This document shows positions 25,207 to 33,331 of a DNA stretch of 51,475 nt, piece after piece. A model generated the notes under the pieces. The model was not told the DNA's origin. It worked only from the letters and a program-made list of their open reading frames with translations, and did no database searches. A program made the position numbers and the translations under genes. Origin of the DNA: Gemmatimonadota bacterium (GTDB lineage: Bacteria; Gemmatimonadota; Gemmatimonadetes; Palauibacterales; KS3-K002); assembly GCA_020350785.1 (NCBI GenBank), contig CP070722.1, positions 3,507,072-3,558,546 of the forward strand, in the 5' to 3' direction. Numbering within the stretch: position 1 is the stretch's first letter; the number at the start of each line of letters is the position of its first letter.

Positions 25207-25848
25207 TCAGCCGACGCGGCGCTCGAGAGAAGCCGCCGGTTCGGCGCTGCTGCTGAAACCGCCGGTAAACAGTCGGAAGAGGTGTTCCGACAACCGGTCT
25301 ACCGGAATGCTGCTGCCCGGTTGGTACCCTGTATAGATCCAGTTCATCATTCCGAACAGCGCGGACGTGGCCACGTTGAGCGGGAGGACCTCGTCCGAGC
25401 CGGTGGAGCGGCGCAGTTCGCGTAGTAATTCCGTGCAGAGGTTGGAATACTCCAGCCTGAGGTCGCGGATGCGAGCTTTGTACTTCCCCTCCAACGAGTC
25501 GAATTCGTGGGTCAGCACCTTCATCGCGGCCATGTTCTGGGCGAAGAAGCCCACATGATTGCCGATCATTGCCCGCAACCGGCCCGCCGGCTCGTCGCTT
25601 CTCTTCAGCTTGTGCTTCAGGCCATCCAGCACCCGGCGCAGGCTGCGCTCCTGGATCATGAAGAGCAGCTCTTCCTTGCTGCTGAAGTAGTAGTAGAGGC
25701 CGGAGAGGCTGACGCCGGCGCGTCGTGAGAGCTCGCGGATCGAGGCATGATGATAGCCTTTCTCCGCGAAGATCTCGGCGGCGACGGCGAGCAGTCGCTC
25801 GAGCTTTTCTTCGTGCTCGGAGGTTGCGGGCAGAGTGTTTTTGGCCAT
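25207..25848 (-). CDS. TetR/AcrR-family transcriptional regulator
   Basis: A 213-residue repressor-type protein. The N-terminal DNA-binding domain is standard (AAEIFAEKGYHHASIRELSRRAGVSLSGLYYYFSSKEELL, residues about 22-62, with the recognition helix at VSLSGLYYYF). The C-terminal ligand domain is all-helical (FAQNMAAMKVLTHEFDSLEGKYKARIRDL). TetR proteins with this C-terminal type commonly sense acyl-CoA and control fatty- or aromatic-acid degradation. Its place at the head of the same-strand beta-oxidation cluster supports local regulation of that cluster. It is divergent from nfeD. Confidence 0.9.
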   Translation of the reverse strand: MAKNTLPATSEHEEKLERLLAVAAEIFAEKGYHHASIRELSRRAGVSLSGLYYYFSSKEELLFMIQERSLRRVLDGLKHKLKRSDEPAGRLRAMIGNHVGFFAQNMAAMKVLTHEFDSLEGKYKARIRDLRLEYSNLCTELLRELRRSTGSDEVLPLNVATSALFGMMNWIYTGYQPGSSIPVDRLSEHLFRLFTGGFSSSAEPAASLERRVG

Positions 25849-26069
25849 GATCGCGTACGGCGACCGCGTCAGGTTGCTCTCGGTTGTCGTTGGTTCGAAC
25901 GCTCGATCGGCCCAACCTACCCGGGCGCGCGCGGCGGTGTCAAGCCGGGGCGAGCCGTTGCGGTGTCGCGCGTCGAGTTCGCAGGTCGGGCCTCATGGTC
26001 ATCCCGGCGCCGACCGGTGGTGCTGAGGGGTTCGCGTTGCCGCGAGGCGCAGGCGCCAGTAGATTTTCT

Positions 26070-26075
26070 TATAAT
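26070..26075 (+). promoter_or_regulatory. Candidate -10 element upstream of nfeD
   Basis: A perfect TATAAT lies in an A+T-rich patch (ATTTTCTTATAATTTCGG) that stands out in this G+C-rich sequence, 64 bp before the nfeD start. No good -35 hexamer is found at 16-18 bp, so an activator-dependent promoter is possible. The rest of the 290-bp tetR-nfeD gap contains the palindrome GTTCGAAC at 25893-25900 near the tetR start, a possible autoregulatory site. Confidence 0.3.
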
Positions 26076-26138
26076 TTCGGAGCTTATGGGCGTCTGCTGC
26101 TGCGGGCGGGTCCGGGTCGGCCTTCAGGGTGAACGGAT

Positions 26139-27482
26139 ATGAATCTCAAGAGATGTGTCACGGGAATCACGCTGTTCGGAGTGCTGTTCTGCGTTCTGGG
26201 CCAGGAAGCGGCTCTGGCTCAACGAGAGGTCGTGAGGATCCCGATCGAGGGGACGATCGACAAAGGTCTGGGCCCCTTCGTCAAACGGAGCTTAGAGGAG
26301 TCGGGCGCGCGCGGTGCGCGCTTCGCGATCCTGGACATCAACACGCCGGGCGGCCGGGTCGATGCGGCCTGGCAGATCGTCGATGCGATTCAGGAGTCGC
26401 AGGTACCGGTCTACGCGTTCGTGGATCGCGCGCTGAGCGCCGGCGCGATGATCGCTCTGGCCACCGACGCGATTTACATGCGGCCCGGCGCCACCATCGG
26501 CGCCGCCACGCCGGTGACAGGACAGGGCCAGAAGGCCAGCGAGAAGATGGTGAGCGCCATGCGCTCGGAGTTCCGGGCGCTGGCGGAGGCGCGGGATATG
26601 GATCCGCGCGTTGCCGAGGCGATGGTGGATGAGGAGGTCGAGATCGACGGGGTGGTGGAGGCGGGCAAGTTGCTGACTCTGTCAGCGGACGAAGCGATAG
26701 CTCTGGGTTACGCGGAGGGCCGCTACGACACTCTGGAGGAGCTGCTCGGTGCTCTGGGCGAGCCGAACACGGCGGTGCTGACGACGAGCCCCAACTGGGC
26801 GGAGCAGATCGTCCGATTCCTAACCAACCCGGTCGTCGCGCCGCTCTTGTTGACCCTCGGTTTCCTGGGCCTTCTGTTCGAGGTCAAGACGGCTGGCTTC
26901 GGATTCGGCGGCATGGCCGGCCTGATCGGGTTGGGCCTCTTTTTCGGCGCGCACTTGATCGTTGGACTGGCCGGCTGGGAAGAGCTGATCTTGATCGCTG
27001 TGGGCCTCGTCCTCATCGCTGCCGAGGTATTCATCATACCGGGCTTCGGCGTCGCCGGGGCCCTGGGCATAGTTTCCTTGGGCTCGGGAGTCGTGCTGTC
27101 GATGCTGGGCCGCTTCCCGACCGTCATGGACTTGGGTACCGCCTTCACCGTGGTTACTGTGTCCATAGCGCTGACTGGCGCCTTCGCCTACGCCTTCCTG
27201 CGACACTTGAAGTGGAGCCGCCGGTTGGGTGGCATATTCCTGCGCGAAGCGACCACGAAGGAGTTGGGCTATGTCTCCGGTGACGTGCGGCCCGACCTGA
27301 TCGGCAAGCGAGGAAAGGCGGCGACAACGCTGAGGCCGGCCGGGGTCGGCATCTTTGGCGGCGAACGGATCGACGTGGTGAGCGAGGGGCCCTGGATCGA
27401 GGCAGGCAAGACGATCGAGATTACCCAGTCGGAGGGCTATCGCAACGTGGTCCGCGAAGTGGCTGAGGCGGCGAGCGGATAG
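26139..27482 (+). CDS. NfeD-family membrane serine protease (long form)
   Basis: A 447-residue full-length NfeD (STOPP-type). A signal peptide (CVTGITLFGVLFCVLGQEAALAQ) is followed by a ClpP/SppA-like protease domain (residues 30-210) with GGRVDAAWQI, the nucleophile S100 in ALSAGAMIAL and a candidate general-base lysine at K132 or K136. Then come about five membrane helices (LLLTLGFLGLLFEVKTAGFG onward) and a C-terminal OB-fold NfeD domain (LIGKRGKAATTLRPAGVGIFGGERIDVVSEG). Long NfeD proteins cut stomatin/flotillin-type partners; the neighbouring gene is exactly such a flotillin-like protein, 67 bp downstream. Confidence 0.92.
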   Translation: MNLKRCVTGITLFGVLFCVLGQEAALAQREVVRIPIEGTIDKGLGPFVKRSLEESGARGARFAILDINTPGGRVDAAWQIVDAIQESQVPVYAFVDRALSAGAMIALATDAIYMRPGATIGAATPVTGQGQKASEKMVSAMRSEFRALAEARDMDPRVAEAMVDEEVEIDGVVEAGKLLTLSADEAIALGYAEGRYDTLEELLGALGEPNTAVLTTSPNWAEQIVRFLTNPVVAPLLLTLGFLGLLFEVKTAGFGFGGMAGLIGLGLFFGAHLIVGLAGWEELILIAVGLVLIAAEVFIIPGFGVAGALGIVSLGSGVVLSMLGRFPTVMDLGTAFTVVTVSIALTGAFAYAFLRHLKWSRRLGGIFLREATTKELGYVSGDVRPDLIGKRGKAATTLRPAGVGIFGGERIDVVSEGPWIEAGKTIEITQSEGYRNVVREVAEAASG

Positions 27483-27549
27483 CCGATTGGGAGACGTGTA
27501 GATAAGGATGGGTCGGAGAACGTTGCGTCTTACATAAGGAAGAAAGCAC

Positions 27550-28554
27550 ATGGAAGAGCTCTTTGGCGGCATCTCTCTGATTCTGATGCTCGCCGGTTTC
27601 GCGGTGCTCACGTTCATTCTGTGGATGGTCCCCGTGCGCCTCTGGATCACGGCGCTGGCGTCGGGCGCCTATGTGCCACTGACAACCCTGATCGGCATGC
27701 GGCTGAGGCGCGTCAGTCCGGCGACGATTATCTACCCGCTGATTGCGGCCACCAAAGCAGGCTTGCGTCTGAGCATCACGGACCTCGAGGCCCACTACTT
27801 GGCCCGCGGCAACGTCGAAAACGTAGTCAACGCGCTGATCAGCGCCGACAAGGCGAACATCGACCTGGACTTCCAGCGTGCTGCGGCCATCGATTTGGCG
27901 GGTCGTGATGTACTTGAGGCTGTCCACGTTTCGGTGAACCCCAAGGTGATCCAGACGCCGAGGGTCGCAGCCGTCGCAAAGGACGGGATTCAGCTGATCG
28001 CCATCGCACGGGTGACCGTGCGGGCTAACATCCACCGCCTGGTCGGCGGCGCAGGCGAGGAGACGATCCTGGCCCGGGTGGGGGAAGGGATAGTCTCGAC
28101 GATCGGCTCGGCCGACTCGCACAAGGCCGTCCTGGAGAACCCCGACTCCATCTCCAAGACTGTATTGGAGAAGGGGCTCGACTCTGGAACCGCCTTCGAG
28201 ATCTTGTCTATCGACATCGCCGACGTCGATGTGGGCAAGAACATCGGCGCCGAGCTACAGACCGATCAGGCCGAGGCGGACAAGCGGGTCGCCCAGGCGA
28301 AGGCGGAGCAGCGGCGCGCCATGGCCGTGGCTATGGAACAGGAGAAGAAGGCGCTGGTCGAGGAGATGCGGGCGCGGGTCGTCGAGGCGGAGGCGCAGGT
28401 GCCGCTGGCGATGGCCGAGGCCTTTCGGGCCGGCAATCTTGGGGTGATGGATTACGCCCGCTACCGGAACGTGGTGAGCGACACGCAGATGCGGGAATCG
28501 ATCGCCGAAGGCGGGCGCGAGCTTCCGCGCGGCCGTGGCGAGGGTTCGAACTAG
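27550..28554 (+). CDS. floA: Flotillin-like protein FloA
   Basis: A 334-residue SPFH-superfamily protein of the FloA (YqfA, UPF0365) type. A single N-terminal hairpin-like hydrophobic stretch ([20 protein letters not shown]) is followed by the diagnostic region [23 protein letters not shown] and [15 protein letters not shown], the SPFH core, and a long Glu/Ala/Arg coiled coil ([32 protein letters not shown]). The end [22 protein letters not shown] is family-typical. FloA organises membrane microdomains and is usually paired with NfeD, as here. A GGAAGAAAGC ribosome-binding region precedes the start. Confidence 0.96.
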   Translation: MEELFGGISLILMLAGFAVLTFILWMVPVRLWITALASGAYVPLTTLIGMRLRRVSPATIIYPLIAATKAGLRLSITDLEAHYLARGNVENVVNALISADKANIDLDFQRAAAIDLAGRDVLEAVHVSVNPKVIQTPRVAAVAKDGIQLIAIARVTVRANIHRLVGGAGEETILARVGEGIVSTIGSADSHKAVLENPDSISKTVLEKGLDSGTAFEILSIDIADVDVGKNIGAELQTDQAEADKRVAQAKAEQRRAMAVAMEQEKKALVEEMRARVVEAEAQVPLAMAEAFRAGNLGVMDYARYRNVVSDTQMRESIAEGGRELPRGRGEGSN

Positions 28555-28581
28555 TGGCAAACTGAGCGGAGCCCGGGGTCG

Positions 28582-29322
28582 ATGGACGAATTCTTCGGCA
28601 TCATCATCCTGATCATCATCTTCAGCGTGCTGGAGCGGGCGCTGAAGGGCGCGAAGGCGAAAGGGCAGCCGGGTGCGCCTGCCGAAGGCGAGGAGGCCGC
28701 CGGCTCCGAGCGGCCGCTGGGCTTGCCGAGCAAGCTGGAGGAGATGATCGCCGAGGAGCTGGGGATAAATCTCGAGCGGCGTCCTCGGATCGAGGCGCCG
28801 GAGAGCGCGGAAGCCACCCCTGGGCCTCCGACGTTGCCCGCAGCGGCCCAGGCGGCGCCTCCGTCCGGTACCCGCGCGGTGGTCCATCCGAGCGCGCCAC
28901 GCCTGCCCGAGGCGGAGCGAAGCAGTCTCGAGCGAGGCGCGGAAGCGGCCCGGGCCCGCCGGGCAGCCACCCTGAGGCGCCGGACCGAGCCGGTCCGTGC
29001 GCCGTTGTCGGTCGACCAGGCAATGCCGGGCGAGCAGGGGACTCCATTCTCGCGGGAGGAATGGGGCACTCGCGAGCGCGGTCGCCCCGTCTCGCTGGAG
29101 GAGCCGCGCCGAGCAGAGGACCACGAGCGTTTCCACGAGCGCTACCAAGTGCCGCAGCCCGTGGCCTCGCATGACGAGTTCCAGACGCGCTACGTGGACC
29201 GCCAGCGGCGCCGCGCGCGCCGGCTGGCGCCAGCGGCGTTGCCGGACGAGCCGGGTTGGAGTGACGTGAAGCGGGCCATCATCTGGGCGGAGGTTCTGGG
29301 TCCGCCCAAAGGGCTCGAGTAG
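28582..29322 (+). CDS. FloA-associated single-TM protein of unknown function
   Basis: A 246-residue protein with one N-terminal membrane helix (FFGIIILIIIFSVLERAL), a conserved amphipathic helix (LPSKLEEMIAEELGINL), a long low-complexity Pro/Ala/Glu/Arg linker, and a short conserved C-terminal box (WSDVKRAIIWAEVLGPPKGLE). The C-terminal box resembles that of small proteins encoded beside FloA or membrane proteins in several diderm phyla; I give it no function. It starts 27 bp after floA and is followed by the glycosylase gene, so it likely belongs to the NfeD-FloA transcript and could link that microdomain to a cytoplasmic partner via the C-terminal box. Confidence 0.75.
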   Translation: MDEFFGIIILIIIFSVLERALKGAKAKGQPGAPAEGEEAAGSERPLGLPSKLEEMIAEELGINLERRPRIEAPESAEATPGPPTLPAAAQAAPPSGTRAVVHPSAPRLPEAERSSLERGAEAARARRAATLRRRTEPVRAPLSVDQAMPGEQGTPFSREEWGTRERGRPVSLEEPRRAEDHERFHERYQVPQPVASHDEFQTRYVDRQRRRARRLAPAALPDEPGWSDVKRAIIWAEVLGPPKGLE

Positions 29323-29373
29323 TCGGCCGGCGCACGCGCTTCCTTGGCCGCGATTTCCAGGTCAGGCTGGGAG

Positions 29374-29958
29374 ATGCGAGAGGCGCGGGCGCTTCTGCGC
29401 CGCGATCGCGCCTTTCGGCCGATCATCGACAAAGTTGGTTCGATCGAGCTGCGAGTGCGGCGCCCGTACTTCTGGACGCTGTGCTCGGCAATCATCGCGC
29501 AGCAGGTTTCCAGCGCCGCGGCCCGCACCATCATCGCACGCGTACGGGCCCTCTATCCGGAGCTTCGGCTTCCCGATCCGGAGTCGATTCTGGCGACCAC
29601 GCCGGCGCGCTTGCGCGAAGTGGGGGTCTCGCGCCAAAAGGCCCGCTACCTTCAGGCGTTGGCCGAGGCGTTCGCCCGCGGCAGCCTGACCGGCGTGCGT
29701 TTCTCGCGCCTCTCCGACGAAGAGATCCTGGAGCGCCTGATGGCGATCGTGGGAATCGGGCGCTGGACGGCGGAGATGTTCCTGATCTTCTCCATGCGCA
29801 GACCGGACGTCTTCCCAGTCGACGACCTGGGAGTGCGCCAGGGTATGAAACGCTTCTTCCGAGTGGCCGAGGTCCCCGACATGGTTCGCCGCGCCGAGCG
29901 GTGGCGGCCCTACCGGACGGTCGCCTCGCTCTACTTGTGGCGTGGCCTGGAAACCTGA
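29374..29958 (+). CDS. DNA-3-methyladenine glycosylase II-type (AlkA-like) protein
   Basis: A 194-residue HhH-GPD superfamily DNA glycosylase that removes alkylated bases. The helix-hairpin-helix reads LMAIVGIGRWTAEMFLIFSM, followed by the catalytic aspartate loop DVFPVDDLGVRQG. The CSAIIAQQVSSAAA helix is the expected N-terminal family signature. I start at ATG 29374 (MREARALLRRD), where homologues begin; TTG 29344 would add ten residues. There is no iron-sulfur cluster motif and no AlkA N-terminal beta domain, so it is the short form. It is 51 bp behind the FloA-associated gene, probably a passenger in the same transcript. Confidence 0.9.
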   Translation: MREARALLRRDRAFRPIIDKVGSIELRVRRPYFWTLCSAIIAQQVSSAAARTIIARVRALYPELRLPDPESILATTPARLREVGVSRQKARYLQALAEAFARGSLTGVRFSRLSDEEILERLMAIVGIGRWTAEMFLIFSMRRPDVFPVDDLGVRQGMKRFFRVAEVPDMVRRAERWRPYRTVASLYLWRGLET

Positions 29959-29986
29959 GACGTCAGACTTTGAGGAGAAAGACCGC

Positions 29987-31624
29987 ATGCCGATACTCCG
30001 CAGATTGGCTCTTGCAACCGCCCTTAGCGGGCTCTGTCTGTTGCCGACGTCGGACCTCGCCGCGCAGGAGGTCGAGCAGGAGGGGCAGGAGGTCGAGCAG
30101 GCTCCCGACCGCCGCCCCGGCGAAGGGGTCGGGCCGTTTCAGCGGCTGATCATTCGTGGGGCCACGGTGATCGATGGGACGGGCGCGCCGCCCCGCGGGC
30201 CGATGGACATCGTGGTAGAAGGGAATCGCATCGTCGAAGTGAGGAGCGTCGGTGTGCCGGGGGTACCGATCGATGATGAGAACCGACCACAGGAGGCGAC
30301 GCGAGAGATCGATGCCGAGGGCATGTACCTGCTCCCGGGCTTCGTGGACACGCATGCGCACGAGGGCGGTCGAGCGCAGGGCACACCGGCCGAGTACGTC
30401 TACAAGCTTTGGATGGCGCATGGCGTGACGACGGTCCGAGATCCAGGCTCGGGGAACGGCGTGGAGTGGACGCTGGCAGCGCGCGAGCGGAGCGCGCGCA
30501 ACGAGATCGTGGCGCCGCGGATTTTCGTGTACGTTCGGCCGGGGATGGGTTGGGAGGACGTTCCTGTCACCACGCCGGAGGCGGCGCGCGAGTGGGTGCG
30601 CTGGGCGGCGCGTGAGGGGGTCGACGGGTTGAAGTTGGGCTCCCACGACCCCGAGATCATGGCGGCTCTGATCGATGAGGCGAAGAAGCATGGGCTGGGC
30701 ACGCAGGCGCATCTGGGCCAGACGGGCGTTGCTCGCATGGACGCGCTGGATGCGGCGCGCCTGGGGTTGGGCTCGCTGGAGCACTGGTACGGACTTCCGG
30801 AGGCGCTGTTCGATGATCGTACAGTGCAGGACTTCCGCTTCGACTACAACTACAACGACGAGTACCACCGGTTCGGCGAGGCGGGGCGTCTTTGGAAGCA
30901 GGCGGCGGCGCTCGGCAGCGATAAGTGGCGGTCTGTGATCGATGAGTTCTTGGAGCTGGGCTTCGTGCTCTCCCCGACGCTGACCATCTACGAGGCTAAC
31001 CGTGACGTGCAGCGGGCGCGCGAGGCCGACTGGCACGACACCTATACGCTGCCCTCGCTGTGGGAGTTCTACCAACCCAGCCGCTCCAGCCATGGCTCGT
31101 ATTGGTTTAGCTGGACCACGCAGGACGAGATAGAGTGGCGGCGCAACTTCCGGATCTGGATGAGCTTCCTCAACGACTACAAGAACGCCGGCGGCCGCGT
31201 CTGCACCGGCTCTGACTCCGGCTTCATCTACAAGCTCTACGGGTTCGACTACATCCGCGAACTGGAACTGCTGCAGGAGGCGGGCTTCCACCCGCTGGAG
31301 GTCATCCGGGCGGCGACGTTGTGCGGTGCTGAAGTCCTGCACGAGCCGAAGGGGAAGGCCATCGAGTTCGGGATCATCCGGCCGGGGCTGCTGGCCGACC
31401 TGGTGCTGGTCGAGGAGAACCCCGTGGCGGACCTGAAGGTGCTGTACGGAACTGGGGCGATACGACTGGATCCGGAGACCGGCGAGCCCAGACGCGTCGG
31501 CGGCGTGCGGTACACCATCAAGGACGGGATCATCTATGACGCCAGGCAGCTTCTGGAGGACGTTGCCGAGCTGGTGGAGCGCGCCAAGGCCGACCGAGCT
31601 ATAGCGACCGGTGAGGGTGGCTGA
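29987..31624 (+). CDS. Secreted metal-dependent amidohydrolase
   Basis: A 545-residue amidohydrolase-superfamily enzyme with a Sec signal peptide (RRLALATALSGLCLLPTSDLAAQ). ATG 29987 is preceded by GAGGAG. All binuclear-site ligands can be placed: H123 and H125 in DTHAHEGG, a carboxylation-type lysine K216 (DGLKLGSHD), H242 (TQAHLGQTG), H266 (SLEHWYG) and D410 (CTGSDSGF). The small N- and C-terminal beta-domain (LIIRGATVIDGTGA..PMDIVVEGNRIVEV) is complete. Exported enzymes of this type act as imidazolone/prolidase-like peptidases; the substrate is unknown. A Gln/Glu-rich linker (QEVEQEGQEVEQ) follows the signal. Confidence 0.9.
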   Translation: MPILRRLALATALSGLCLLPTSDLAAQEVEQEGQEVEQAPDRRPGEGVGPFQRLIIRGATVIDGTGAPPRGPMDIVVEGNRIVEVRSVGVPGVPIDDENRPQEATREIDAEGMYLLPGFVDTHAHEGGRAQGTPAEYVYKLWMAHGVTTVRDPGSGNGVEWTLAARERSARNEIVAPRIFVYVRPGMGWEDVPVTTPEAAREWVRWAAREGVDGLKLGSHDPEIMAALIDEAKKHGLGTQAHLGQTGVARMDALDAARLGLGSLEHWYGLPEALFDDRTVQDFRFDYNYNDEYHRFGEAGRLWKQAAALGSDKWRSVIDEFLELGFVLSPTLTIYEANRDVQRAREADWHDTYTLPSLWEFYQPSRSSHGSYWFSWTTQDEIEWRRNFRIWMSFLNDYKNAGGRVCTGSDSGFIYKLYGFDYIRELELLQEAGFHPLEVIRAATLCGAEVLHEPKGKAIEFGIIRPGLLADLVLVEENPVADLKVLYGTGAIRLDPETGEPRRVGGVRYTIKDGIIYDARQLLEDVAELVERAKADRAIATGEGG

Positions 31625-32130
31625 GAACCCGGACGGCCGAGGCCAGGGGTTGACGTGGCTGACAGGCGATGGGACCTTGTGGGGGATTTCCTCGTGGCCT
31701 CAAGCTCGATCTGGCGAGAAACGAAACGGCCCCGGCCAGGAGGCCGAGGCCAGCTTTCCAGTCAACACTCATTGTGTGGCGGCTGACCCGGTACCGGGAG
31801 TAGGCGACCGAGCCGGATGGAGGGACTGTTCCTACCTGCTGCCCAAAGCAGGCGCCGCCACACTATGCTTACCCTTTTGCCTCCCTCTTTAGACGCTCCG
31901 AACCGTCTCGAGGTTGCCGGCTCCTAGGCTGGCCGCAGGGGCTTTCTGCTGTTCTCTTACCTATGTAATAACCCGCTGACGGTCCGCCAGGTTCCAGATC
32001 GCTGCTCCGATGCGAGTCCGTCGACGTCCGTCCAACAGGAAGAGAGGGAGTATCGCCCTCCGGGGCACTCGCCCTCTATTCTCTACGTTGGGGTGCTCGG
32101 CTCAGTTTCGGGGGTCTGCGGCTGGCCGGA
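31625..32130. other. Intergenic region with a structured element but no gene
   Basis: A 506-bp stretch between the convergent amidohydrolase and thioesterase genes. I find no protein-coding frame with a ribosome-binding site. The base-paired element at 31774-31863 is the only clear structure, and base composition is more even than in flanking genes. Confidence 0.5.
31774..31863. other. Possible structured RNA element with 10-bp closing helix
   Basis: GTGTGGCGGC (31774-31783) pairs perfectly with GCCGCCACAC (31854-31863), plus two more pairs after a one-base mismatch. Inside are a CCCG-GTAC-CGGG hairpin (31787-31798), a CCTGCT/AGCAGG hairpin with a six-base loop (31835-31852) and an alternative GTAGG/CCTAC helix (31800-31804 with 31831-31835). 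Together they make a three- or four-way junction of 90 nt. The strand is undetermined. It lacks a T-arm motif, so it is not a tRNA, and I do not match it to a known riboswitch. An extended terminator or a small mobile repeat is also possible. Confidence 0.4.
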
Positions 32131-32559
32131 TCAGCTTTCCAGCGCATCTAACTTCGTTCGCACGGCGTCCGGTATCGGGACCACTTTCCGCGCCACGTAG
32201 TCGTAGGAGACCACGATGCCGGTACCCTCGGCAACGACTGTGTTCTGAGTCTCAGATACCACCTCGTACGCCTGGGTGAAGCGATCCTCCGCAACGGCCG
32301 TCGCCCGGGTTCCGATCAGAGCGGTGTCGGGATAGAAGAGCGGTCGGCGAAAACGGCAGTGGGTCGAGTGCAGAATCGCTCCCACCTTGTCGCGGTCGTA
32401 CGATTCGAGGAAGCCGCAGCGCTCCAGGTAGCGGATGCGGGCGGACTCGAAATAGCGAAAGAGGACCGTGTTGTTCACGTGACCGTACGCATCCATCTCG
32501 CCCCACTGGACCGGGATGCGTATGACGACGGGGAAGTCGGCGAGCAGTTCTTCGGCCAA
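32131..32559 (-). CDS. Acyl-CoA thioesterase (4HBT hotdog fold)
   Basis: A 142-residue single-hotdog thioesterase hydrolysing acyl-CoA. The signature is VQWGEMDAYGHVNNTVLFRYFESAR, with D23 at the catalytic aspartate position and the long central helix following. LHSTHCRFRRPLFYPD is the second strand block, typical of FadM/YbgC-like enzymes. It is soluble and of normal length. It lies 99 bp downstream of the mini-protein gene in the same direction. Confidence 0.9.
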   Translation of the reverse strand: MAEELLADFPVVIRIPVQWGEMDAYGHVNNTVLFRYFESARIRYLERCGFLESYDRDKVGAILHSTHCRFRRPLFYPDTALIGTRATAVAEDRFTQAYEVVSETQNTVVAEGTGIVVSYDYVARKVVPIPDAVRTKLDALES

Positions 32560-32658
32560 CGAGTTCCTCCCAAATACTAGGGGAAGGCGCGACTGACGGT
32601 GGGCTTGCAGGCGAGCGCAGCGGGTTTGAAGTAACGCCGGCGGATCAACTCGCCGGCG

Positions 32659-32754
32659 CTACTTGCGCTTACGTCGCTTGTGAAGCTCTTTGCGCTTCTT
32701 GCGCCCGATCTTGCGTCGTCCGGACTTCTTCAGCTTTGGTCTTTTGCGACCCAT
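32659..32754 (-). CDS. 31-residue basic protein, AURKAIP1/COX24-like
   Basis: A tiny gene encoding MGRKRPKLKKSGRRKIGRKK followed by RKELHKRRKRK, with 21 Lys or Arg among 31 residues. The spacing of basic residues with the KKRKELHKRRK core resembles the AURKAIP1/COX24 domain found in bacterial and mitochondrial small-subunit ribosomal mini-proteins. A well-matched promoter lies about 55 bp upstream of the start. Alternatives are another extra ribosomal peptide or nucleoid-binding peptide. Automated callers would easily miss it because of length. Confidence 0.7.
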   Translation of the reverse strand: MGRKRPKLKKSGRRKIGRKKRKELHKRRKRK

Positions 32755-32809
32755 CTCGTGTCGGGTTGAAGGAACACTCGGTTAGAATCGTATCCCGCTG
32801 CGGCCTGCG

Positions 32810-32837
32810 AATATACACGTGTTCAAGGAAGTGGCAA
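32810..32837 (-). promoter_or_regulatory. Promoter for the COX24-like gene
   Basis: On the minus strand TTGCCA (32837-32832), a 16-bp spacer and TATATT (32815-32810) each match consensus at 5/6 positions. The predicted start near 32803 gives a leader of about 50 nt. This is one of the best promoter matches in the window. Confidence 0.55.
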
Positions 32838-33331
32838 TGCCGACGGGGTCAGGGGGAGATGGCCGGTCGGGCGGGCCTGCAAACATCAGTTTACCTTGGC
32901 CGTTGCGCTGCGAATCGTTGTAGGCTCAGCAGGCCGAGCTGGAAACTGGCCTGCCGCGCATTCACGGTTGTATCTTGGGAAAGCCCTGAACGCCTGGTTT
33001 ACCCACGAATCCTGAAGCCGGCTCGGCGGAGGGACCGCAGGGCCATGCCACTGCGATGGTAAGTGCTGGCCAGCACTGAGGAGCGTCAGGATGGATGTCG
33101 CTGGTCATGACGAGCCCATGGTGGCTGCTCCTCAGCGCCGTATCGAACCCTACCTTGGACTTTCCCGGTTGCTCCGCCTGCGGGGCGTGACGTGTGTGGG
33201 CGGGGCGCCCTTTCTTTTCCCCAGACGTCCGGAATTCGGGGCCAGACTGGTCAGCGGCCGGGTCGCGACCTCGGCACCCATCTGGCTCTCAGGCTCGAAA
33301 TTGTTTGCCCAGCAGGAAAAGGAGTATCGAG
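32838..33331. other. Intergenic region upstream of the glycosyltransferase
   Basis: About 490 bp without a supportable gene. A 7-bp hairpin GCAGGCC/GGCCTGC with a 12-base loop lies at 32929-32954. The region should contain the promoter for the glycosyltransferase, but I see no strong match. Confidence 0.4.

Noticed and set aside
31774-31863. tRNA-Sec (selC), which would have fitted the selenoprotein
   Set aside because: The length is right but there is no T-arm GTTCRA motif on either strand, no UCA anticodon loop in place, and the inner hairpins are in the wrong positions.
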